From positions 1 to 8,350 of the forward strand of contig CAMDCQ010000102.1 of NCBI GenBank assembly GCA_945890595.1: DNA of 8,350 nt. Direction: 5' to 3'. Position 1 is the stretch's first letter. Every line of letters begins with the position of its first letter. The DNA comes from Chitinophaga pinensis (GTDB lineage: Bacteria; Bacteroidota; Bacteroidia; NS11-12g; UBA9320). This document shows, piece after piece, positions 1 through 5,148 of this stretch. Below the pieces are notes generated by a model. The model had not been told where the DNA came from, ran no database searches, and saw only the letters and a program-made list of their open reading frames with translations. The translations under genes were made by a program, and so were the position numbers.

Positions 1-328
1 TAGACACCTGGTTTTATTTTCTGACGAAAGTATCCTAGAAGATACTCAAGTACAATCTCAAAAAAATGAAGTAGATGAGAATATGCTTCATATGAGAAAG
101 ATTCTTAAGACATCATTGTCTGACTTGGATCTTTCTGTAAGAGCATACAACTGTCTAAAAGCTGCTGAGATCAGAACGTTAGGAGAGTTGGTAAGTTTTC
201 ACATTGAGGATTTATTGAAGTTCAGAAACTTTGGTAAAAAATCACTGACTGAATTAGAGGATTTTGTAAAAGAAAAAGGGCTTAACTTTGGTATGGATGT
301 AGCAAAGTACAATCTAGAAGACGAATAA
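1..328 (+). CDS. rpoA: DNA-directed RNA polymerase subunit alpha, C-terminal part (5' end outside window)
   Basis: The reading frame is open from position 2 and ends at TAA 326-328, leaving 108 residues of the C-terminal end. The first residues (HLVLFSDE) fit the end of the N-terminal assembly domain. A short acidic/glutamine linker follows, and then the alpha-CTD from about residue 32. The CTD shows the helix-hairpin-helix hallmarks of the family: LSVRAYNCLK, which holds the arginine and asparagine used in E. coli for UP-element DNA contact, then LGELV, then NFGKKSLTE, then GLNFGM. In the holoenzyme this domain contacts upstream promoter DNA and activators. The residues after the arginine are AY where E. 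coli has SA, a mild variation. The ATG at 83 is internal and not the gene start. rplQ follows after 12 bp, the usual order at the end of the alpha operon. The identification is very secure; only the length is unknown. Confidence 0.97.
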   Translation, partial: RHLVLFSDESILEDTQVQSQKNEVDENMLHMRKILKTSLSDLDLSVRAYNCLKAAEIRTLGELVSFHIEDLLKFRNFGKKSLTELEDFVKEKGLNFGMDVAKYNLEDE

Positions 329-340
329 TATTATAGTACA

Positions 341-880
341 ATGAGGCACGGGAAAAAATTTAACCATTTAGGTAGAAAAAAAGCACATAGAGAAGCTATG
401 CTTAGTAACATGGCTAGCTCATTGCTGACGCACAAACGTATATTTACGACAACAGCTAAAGCTAAAGCTTTACGCGTTTATGTAGAACCACTTATAACCA
501 AATCAAAAGATAATACAACTCATTCTAGGAGAGTAGTGTTTAGTTACTTGCAGAGTAAAGATGCCGTAAATGAATTATTTACGACAATCGGTCCAAAGGT
601 TGCTGATAGACCTGGAGGATATACTCGTATTCTGAAAACAGGGAATAGATTAGGTGATAATGCGGATATGTGTATGATGGAGTTAGTAGATTTTAATGAA
701 TCTATGTTAGAAGCAAAATCTGCTAGCGCAAAAGCAAAGGCTGGTAGTAAACGTACTCGTAGAGGAAGTAAACCATTAGCTAAAACTGCAGATACTGTCG
801 CTCAAGAAGTTGATGAGGTAGTAGAAACTCCAGAAGTAGCTGAAGGAAATCAAGAAACAGAGACTACTGAAGGGGAATAG
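341..880 (+). CDS. rplQ: 50S ribosomal protein L17 with C-terminal extension
   Basis: This 179-residue protein is a component of the large ribosomal subunit. The core, roughly residues 1-118, carries the L17 signature: the start MRHGKKFNHLGR, then HREAMLSNMASSLL, the TTTAKAKALR segment, and DRPGGYTRILK near residues 88-98. Bacterial L17 is commonly about 120-130 residues, so about 55-60 residues are extra. The tail has a basic Ala/Lys/Arg/Ser-rich part (about 125-148) followed by an acidic Glu/Thr/Val-rich end (about 150-179). Such low-complexity tails are common on Bacteroidota L17 and are probably disordered. The start is ATG at 341, 12 bp after the rpoA stop, so the two genes are certainly co-transcribed. 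No Shine-Dalgarno motif precedes it, only an A/T-rich stretch. The gene ends the operon, with a strong terminator 26 bp past the stop. Confidence 0.98.
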   Translation: MRHGKKFNHLGRKKAHREAMLSNMASSLLTHKRIFTTTAKAKALRVYVEPLITKSKDNTTHSRRVVFSYLQSKDAVNELFTTIGPKVADRPGGYTRILKTGNRLGDNADMCMMELVDFNESMLEAKSASAKAKAGSKRTRRGSKPLAKTADTVAQEVDEVVETPEVAEGNQETETTEGE

Positions 881-905
881 TTTTTCCTGATTTAGTTGAA
901 CGACT

Positions 906-940
906 AAATGGCTAGCAATACATTGCTAGCCATTTTTTTT
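906..940 (+). terminator. Rho-independent terminator of the rpoA-rplQ operon
   Basis: A perfect inverted repeat pairs ATGGCTAGCAA (908-918) with TTGCTAGCCAT (923-933) around the 4-nt loop TACA. Two further A-T pairs can be added at the base (906-907 with 934-935). The stem runs straight into an uninterrupted T tract that ends at 940. This is a textbook intrinsic terminator on the plus strand. The upstream side has only three A residues, so it should not work well in the opposite direction. Confidence 0.95.
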
Positions 941-973
941 GTTGTATGACGTACACAATTTTCACTATATTCG
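938..973 (+). promoter_or_regulatory. Possible Bacteroidota-type promoter for the secreted hydrolase
   Basis: TATATTCG at 966-973 matches seven of eight positions of the Bacteroidota -7 consensus TAnnTTTG, counting the two N positions as free. A TTTG lies at 938-941 at a long 24-nt spacing, and a TTG at 942-944 lies at 21 nt. The upstream element would overlap the T tract of the rplQ terminator. Transcription would start at or next to the ATG at 978. The fit is imperfect and the region is AT-rich, so this is a suggestion only. Some promoter is expected here because the preceding terminator is strong. Confidence 0.35.
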
Positions 974-977
974 TAAT

Positions 978-2186
978 ATGCGATTCTTATTATTACTACT
1001 TGTTTTTAGTCCCTTAGCCAATTTAATTGCACAAGATCATCCTGACTGCGATGGTAATAGATATAGAAGCGTTATTAACGCAGAAATAGATGCTTGGCCA
1101 AATATTAAGTTTAGTGAAGGCAAAACTATTGCGGGTCGTGATCGCGAATTATACCTAGATATTTATGCCCCTAAAGGTGATCAAAGTTCAAGTAGACCGA
1201 TGGTGCTATTAGCGTTTGGGGGTAGTTTTATAAATGGTAAGCGAACTGATATAGCTTGGTTATGTGAGGAGTACGCAAAAAGAGGCTTTGTTGCTGTTTC
1301 AATGGATTATCGATTGTACGACTTACCTTTGATACCCTTCCCTTCAGCTGGGGATATGCAAACGGTTGTGGTTAAAAGCGTAGTAGATATGAATGCAGCG
1401 CTACAATTTTTACTAAACGATGCGGCTATAGCAAACACCTATGGCATAGATACAAATGCAGTATTTGTCGGAGGTATTTCGTCAGGCAGTATAATGGCTT
1501 GTCATACAGCAATGTTGGATGATGCAGATAACTTGCCAAGTTATATTGTAAATAAACTTCGGTCAGAAGGTTTAATTACGGATACAACTAGTATGCTGGG
1601 ATCTAAATCGATAAAAGGTATACTGAATTTCTCTGGGGCGTTGCATATTGGCGATTGGTACGATTCTTCAGATCCTCCGCTCTTTAGTTGTCATGACGAT
1701 GGAGATGGAACAGTCCCCTACAAAAATGGTTATGGTCAAGTTTTTGGACAAAACATTGTTGAGTTAGAAGGTAGTTTTGTATTGGATAGTCTCGCGAAGG
1801 TTAGAGGCATGGTTTCTGAGTTGGTCACCATTCCGAATAGCGCGGGTCACGTTAGTTATTTTACAAATGAGACACAGAGAAATGAAATGGTTCAAAAAAG
1901 TGCTGTTTTTATGTATAAGCTTTTGTGTAGTGACAGAGCCGAAATTCGTGATCTCGATAAACAAAAAATTAGCACAAGCCCAAATCCGTTTTCGCATGAA
2001 TTGAAATTCAACGTTGACCAAGCGAATAACTTAAAAATTGAGTTAACGGATTTAACAGGTTCTATTTTAATGTCACTTGATAGTAGCAACGGTATTTTTA
2101 AAACGGATAAGTTGTGTGCTGGGATTTATTTTTTGAGGGTAGTGTCAGATAACGGAATAAAAGTACAAAAATTGATAAAACAATAA
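978..2186 (+). CDS. Secreted alpha/beta-hydrolase (esterase/lipase-like) with T9SS sorting domain
   Basis: This 402-residue protein is predicted to leave the cell by Sec and then the type IX system. Residues 1-19 form a signal peptide (MRF, a run of leucines, cleavage near LIAQ). The catalytic part spans about 45-315. LLAFGGSF (77-84) sits where the oxyanion-hole motif is expected. GGISSG (165-170) is the GxSxG elbow with likely nucleophile Ser168. DGTVPY (243-248) gives the likely acid Asp243, and SAGHVSY gives His291. These make a plausible complete triad in the expected order. Six cysteines (24, 96, 175, 238, 317, 380) could allow disulfides after export. Residues about 332-402 are a Por-type sorting domain: TSPNPF, a LTDLTG turn, AGIYFLRV, and a basic end. 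I preferred ATG 978 over the in-frame TTG at 939, which lies within the terminator T tract and would add 13 residues ahead of the signal peptide. The substrate is unknown; it resembles carboxylesterase/lipase-type hydrolases. The 3' end faces the AI-2E gene 34 bp away, with no clear terminator between. Confidence 0.88.
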   Translation: MRFLLLLLVFSPLANLIAQDHPDCDGNRYRSVINAEIDAWPNIKFSEGKTIAGRDRELYLDIYAPKGDQSSSRPMVLLAFGGSFINGKRTDIAWLCEEYAKRGFVAVSMDYRLYDLPLIPFPSAGDMQTVVVKSVVDMNAALQFLLNDAAIANTYGIDTNAVFVGGISSGSIMACHTAMLDDADNLPSYIVNKLRSEGLITDTTSMLGSKSIKGILNFSGALHIGDWYDSSDPPLFSCHDDGDGTVPYKNGYGQVFGQNIVELEGSFVLDSLAKVRGMVSELVTIPNSAGHVSYFTNETQRNEMVQKSAVFMYKLLCSDRAEIRDLDKQKISTSPNPFSHELKFNVDQANNLKIELTDLTGSILMSLDSSNGIFKTDKLCAGIYFLRVVSDNGIKVQKLIKQ

Positions 2187-2220
2187 CAACGTGATGTATT
2201 ACAAATGCCAATCAAAGGGA

Positions 2221-3315
2221 TTATAGATCCTTTGTTAGGCCTTGTACCACTTTGTAACCATTAAAAAACTCTTTTGCAACTATCCTGATAAAAGAATAAG
2301 CGGGAACTGCCACAATCATGCCGATTAAACCAGCTAGTGAACCTGCCGCAAGGATAACTATGAATATTTCTAAGGGGTGTGCTTTGACACTTTTAGAAAA
2401 TATAATAGGTTGTAAAGCAAAATTGTCTAAAACTTGAGCCACGGCAAACGGTATGAGAGCTTTAAGTATAAATGCTGTTAGTGCCAAATCTGGATAGGAT
2501 TCTAATTGACCAGTAGCAGCAAGACTGATGCCTATAAGTCCTCCAAGAAGAGGTCCTACGTATGGAATAATATTAAAAATTCCGGCTAAGAAACCAATAA
2601 GTAAAGCATTTTTAACACCTAATATCATAAGGCCTACTGTTACAATTAGCATGATTATGCTATTTTGTATAACCACTCCTAAGAAGTATCGGGTAAGTAA
2701 ATCTTTTGTTTCATTGAGAATAGTTTTGATCTTCTCTAGGTATTTGTCTGGTGTTATACTCTCCACTACGTTGTCGACAATGTTGCCATCTTTGATTAAG
2801 AAAAAGCTTATAAAAAGAATAGAAAAAGCTGCAATGAGTGAATCTGAAATACTGCTTAAGATATTTTTAATATAATTTCCGATATCACCCATACTAAAAA
2901 TCTTATTCACCTCTTTGTTGAGGATATTTTGCAATTCTGACTCATCAATGTTGGCTTTTTTCATCCATTCGGATGCTGATTCTATAGAAGGTTGTATCCT
3001 GCTTACTACGGTATTGGCTTCTATCTCTGAAATTATATGCGCTTGTTCTATTACCGTTGGGACGATAAGTTTGAAAAGTCCTATGATGATAATGACAAAT
3101 GTCGTTAATACTGTAGCAGATTTCAACCAATTGGGCATCTCCCAATTTTTGAACTTGACCCTACCTAGAAAGCGCATCAAAGGTCTCGCAATAAAAGCAA
3201 TAATTGCCGCTGCAAAAAAATAGTAAATGATAAAGCGAACGTTCCACAGAAGATAACCAAGGGTAAGGATTCCGATAATCCCGAGCGCTAACCGTATGTT
3301 TTTATTCTGCAGCAT
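2221..3315 (-). CDS. AI-2E/PerM-family multi-pass membrane transporter
   Basis: This 364-residue inner-membrane protein has the size and layout of the AI-2E transporter (PerM/TqsA) family. The N-terminal part has hydrophobic segments at about 8-24, 27-45 and 66-88. A long soluble, charged helical region follows (about 89-155), and then further segments near 158-174, 208-233, 236-265, 278-300 and 314-345. The family signature NIIPYVGPLLGG lies at 248-259, QP at 302-303, HPLE at 313-316, and the Gly-rich LAGLIGMIVAVP ends at 338. Members are reported to export autoinducer-2 or to act in Na+/H+ exchange and other efflux. The sequence does not decide the substrate, and the AI-2 name should not be taken literally. 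The start ATG (3315-3313) lies inside the end of mce, a 14-bp overlap in another frame. The two genes are therefore almost certainly one transcript with coupled translation. The C-terminus is short and basic/acidic, with no extra domain. Confidence 0.92.
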   Translation of the reverse strand: MLQNKNIRLALGIIGILTLGYLLWNVRFIIYYFFAAAIIAFIARPLMRFLGRVKFKNWEMPNWLKSATVLTTFVIIIIGLFKLIVPTVIEQAHIISEIEANTVVSRIQPSIESASEWMKKANIDESELQNILNKEVNKIFSMGDIGNYIKNILSSISDSLIAAFSILFISFFLIKDGNIVDNVVESITPDKYLEKIKTILNETKDLLTRYFLGVVIQNSIIMLIVTVGLMILGVKNALLIGFLAGIFNIIPYVGPLLGGLIGISLAATGQLESYPDLALTAFILKALIPFAVAQVLDNFALQPIIFSKSVKAHPLEIFIVILAAGSLAGLIGMIVAVPAYSFIRIVAKEFFNGYKVVQGLTKDL

Positions 3316-3712
3316 GTTTGTCTGAACAAATTTCGGTTAGAACACGATTGGTTGATTTTGGATGTAAAAAAGCTATTATTTTGCCATCTGCGCCATCTTT
3401 GCCCTCTTGGTGAATAGCATCAAAACCTTCAGCTTTTAATCGCTTTATTTCTGAGTTTACATCTTCTACTGCAAATGCAATATGGTGAATACCTTCACCC
3501 TTACTTTCTATAAATTTGTGAATCGCACTGTCTTTCGACGTAGCTTGTAATAACTCTATTTTCACTTCCCCTATCTGAAAAAAAGAGGTAATGACACCTT
3601 CACTAGCAACGGCTTCCATCTTGTAGTGCTCGGAATTTAGCAATTTGGCAAAAAGTTTATTGCTTTCTTCAATATCTTTTACCGCTATCCCGATGTGCTC
3701 AATTTTTTGCAT
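3302..3712 (-). CDS. mce: Methylmalonyl-CoA epimerase
   Basis: This 136-residue cytosolic enzyme interconverts (2S)- and (2R)-methylmalonyl-CoA, linking propionyl-CoA carboxylation to methylmalonyl-CoA mutase and succinyl-CoA (or the reverse, towards propionate). It is a full-length VOC-fold protein with two paired beta-alpha-beta-beta-beta units. The metal ligands expected for the family are in place: His6 (IEHIGIAV), Glu53 (KIELLQ), His77 (GIHHIAFAV) and Glu127 (VLTEIC). The loop DGADGKIIAFLHPKS (about 106-120) is also typical of this enzyme rather than of glyoxalase I or dioxygenases. The gene runs leftwards and its end overlaps the AI-2E-family start by 14 bp. The PLP-enzyme gene lies 89 bp upstream on the same strand. 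No mutase (mutA/mutB) gene is in view. The ATG at 3712 is the natural start because the metal-binding first strand begins at residue 4. Confidence 0.93.
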   Translation of the reverse strand: MQKIEHIGIAVKDIEESNKLFAKLLNSEHYKMEAVASEGVITSFFQIGEVKIELLQATSKDSAIHKFIESKGEGIHHIAFAVEDVNSEIKRLKAEGFDAIHQEGKDGADGKIIAFLHPKSTNRVLTEICSDKHAAE

Positions 3713-3717
3713 CGGTA

Positions 3718-3751
3718 CAAGTTTAGGTAATAGTTCTAATTTTCATTCAAA
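3718..3751 (-). promoter_or_regulatory. Possible promoter for mce and the AI-2E gene
   Basis: On the minus strand a TTTG (3751-3748) is followed after 22 nt by TAAACTTG (3725-3718), which differs from TAnnTTTG at one fixed position. The box ends 5 nt before the mce ATG, so the transcript would have almost no leader. The spacing is slightly longer than the usual 19-21. This is the best-formed of the start-proximal boxes in the window, because both elements are present, but it is unproven. Confidence 0.4.
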
Positions 3752-3801
3752 ATTCTAACTCAAATGAGTCGAATAATGACTATTTCTATTAAATGGATTT
3801 G

Positions 3802-5010
3802 TTATGCTGGCTTTATTATTCCTATCTCTTTCATGCATTCTGTCATGGCCATCAAGGTACGCTCAATATCGGCATCTAGACCAATAGAAAAGCGTATTAA
3901 TCCATCGCTTAAACCCATCTCTTTCTGTTCGTTTTCTGGTATTTCAGAAGAAGTTGAACTGCCTGGTGCGCTGAATAGTGTTTTGTAAAACCCTAAACTA
4001 ACTGCTAGATATCCAAGATTTCGATGCTGCATCAATTCCATTAATTGATTTGCTTTTTCAAGACTTCCTGTGTCAAGTGTAAGCATTCCGCCATATCCAT
4101 ATTCTGCATTCATCAATTCTTTAAAAATGTGGTGTGACGGGTGCGATGGCAATCCAGGGTATACCGTTTTTAGTCTCATTAATTCGAAACGTTCGGCTAA
4201 GAATTGTGCATTTTTACTGTGTTGCTGCATCCTGATATGCAATGTTCTTAGATTTTTTAGAATAGAAGCAGATCTAAAACTATCCATTGTAGAGCCCAGA
4301 AGCATGCAGGCACCACTGTTAACGTCACGAAGCTGATTAATAAACTCTTGCGTCCCACAAACTACGCCCCCAACGGTATCGCTTGAGCCATTAATAAATT
4401 TGGTAAGGCTGTGTATAATTACATCAGCGCCTAGCTTGTATGGTGATATAGATAAGGGAGAGAAGGTGTTGTCTACGATTAATTTAAGATTGTATTTTTT
4501 AGCAATGCTCGATAATGCTTTTATATCCGCTACTTCTAGCAATGGGTTACTGACACTTTCGCAATAAATAATTTTAGTATCTGGAGTTATAGCGGCTTCT
4601 ACCGCTGGTAGATTGGTTATATCGACAAAAGAAGTCCCAATTCCGAAACCTGGAGTAAAATTTTTTAGAAACGCATATGTGCCACCGTATATCGTTCTGC
4701 TGCAAACGACGTGATCATTGGCTTTGCATAATTCAAGTATTACAGCAGTTATCGCGCCCATTCCGGATGCCGTTACATTGGCAGTTTCTGTTCCTTCCAT
4801 AGCGGCAAGCGCTTGCCCTAAGTAAAGATTTGAAGGGGAAGAGTGTCTAGAGTAAAGATAACAACCATCCGCGTTACCCTCAAACGTATCAAACATCGTT
4901 TTTGCGGATAAAAAAGTGTATGTAGACGAGTCGGATATAGAAGGATTTACTCCTCCAAATTCTCCGAAATATTGTAAATCTTGTATTTGATTAGCTGGTT
5001 TAAATTCCAT
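3802..5010 (-). CDS. PLP-dependent Cys/Met-metabolism enzyme (cystathionine/methionine gamma-lyase class)
   Basis: This 402-residue cytosolic enzyme belongs to the fold-type I Cys/Met metabolism PLP family. Members do gamma- or beta-elimination or replacement on cystathionine, methionine, homocysteine or O-acyl-homoserine. Motifs in order: YSR (53-55), the Tyr/Arg that reach the cofactor phosphate of the neighbouring subunit; ASGMGAI (81-87), the phosphate-binding loop; IYGGTY (107-112), with Tyr108 stacking on the ring; ESVSNP (151-156); VDNTFSP (179-185), where Asp180 contacts the pyridine nitrogen; SLTKFINGSSD (201-211), with Lys204 as Schiff-base lysine; and RFSIGLD (373-379), with Arg373 binding the substrate carboxylate. 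Length is normal for the family. The cysteine typical of classical methionine gamma-lyase at the YGCT motif is glycine here (Gly110), as in cystathionine lyases and synthases. YSRHSSPS also departs from the usual YSRxxNPT. The exact reaction therefore cannot be fixed, and I leave the symbol empty. The gene is preceded by a 138-bp gap from the CotH gene and is probably its own unit. Confidence 0.9.
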   Translation of the reverse strand: MEFKPANQIQDLQYFGEFGGVNPSISDSSTYTFLSAKTMFDTFEGNADGCYLYSRHSSPSNLYLGQALAAMEGTETANVTASGMGAITAVILELCKANDHVVCSRTIYGGTYAFLKNFTPGFGIGTSFVDITNLPAVEAAITPDTKIIYCESVSNPLLEVADIKALSSIAKKYNLKLIVDNTFSPLSISPYKLGADVIIHSLTKFINGSSDTVGGVVCGTQEFINQLRDVNSGACMLLGSTMDSFRSASILKNLRTLHIRMQQHSKNAQFLAERFELMRLKTVYPGLPSHPSHHIFKELMNAEYGYGGMLTLDTGSLEKANQLMELMQHRNLGYLAVSLGFYKTLFSAPGSSTSSEIPENEQKEMGLSDGLIRFSIGLDADIERTLMAMTECMKEIGIIKPA

Positions 5011-5014
5011 TTTA

Positions 5015-5022
5015 CAAGTTTA
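5015..5022 (-). promoter_or_regulatory. Start-proximal -7-like box of the PLP-enzyme gene
   Basis: On the minus strand TAAACTTG (5022-5015), followed by TAAA, lies directly before the ATG at 5010. It differs from TAnnTTTG at one fixed position. It is identical over ten bases (TAAACTTGTA) to the sequence before mce. I find no TTTG at the expected distance upstream, so the promoter reading is weak. It may instead be part of an A/T-rich translation start region. Confidence 0.25.
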
Positions 5023-5148
5023 ATCAATTGTTTACGCCTAGCGAATTCTAATGAAATTGAGCAATTATCAAGAACCTTTCTAATGAGCTAAGGCAAACTT
5101 GTTTAGTCTTTTGCTCACATGTGCAATTCGTTAATGTTAAAATTAGCG

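Noticed and set aside
939..977. In-frame extension of the hydrolase to a TTG at 939
   Set aside because: It would begin inside the terminator T tract and put 13 residues, including charged and aromatic ones, ahead of a clean signal peptide that starts at ATG 978.
1764..2089. Open frames opposite to or out of frame with the end of the hydrolase gene
   Set aside because: They lie fully inside a well-supported gene, show no motif or plausible composition, and are shadows of its coding sequence.
2213..2234. CAAAGG/CCTTTG inverted repeat at the convergent gene ends as a bidirectional terminator
   Set aside because: It has only six pairs, a 10-nt loop, no T run on either side, and it overlaps the stop of the AI-2E gene.
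2528..3223. Plus-strand open frames of about 100 residues inside the AI-2E-family gene
   Set aside because: They are antisense shadows of a membrane-protein gene, with no recognisable domain or start context.
3758..3769. ACTCA-AA-TGAGT inverted repeat after the PLP gene as a terminator
   Set aside because: The two-base loop is too small for an RNA hairpin of this length, the stem is weak and no T run follows.
5046..5086. Direct repeat TTCTAATGA (5046-5054 and 5078-5086)
   Set aside because: It is a single 9-bp AT-rich pair with 32-bp spacing and no further copies or symmetry, so it is not distinguishable from chance.
5116..5123. CACATGTG palindrome in the gap between the CotH and PLP genes
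   Set aside because: An 8-bp palindrome is expected by chance at this scale and its flanks do not extend the symmetry.
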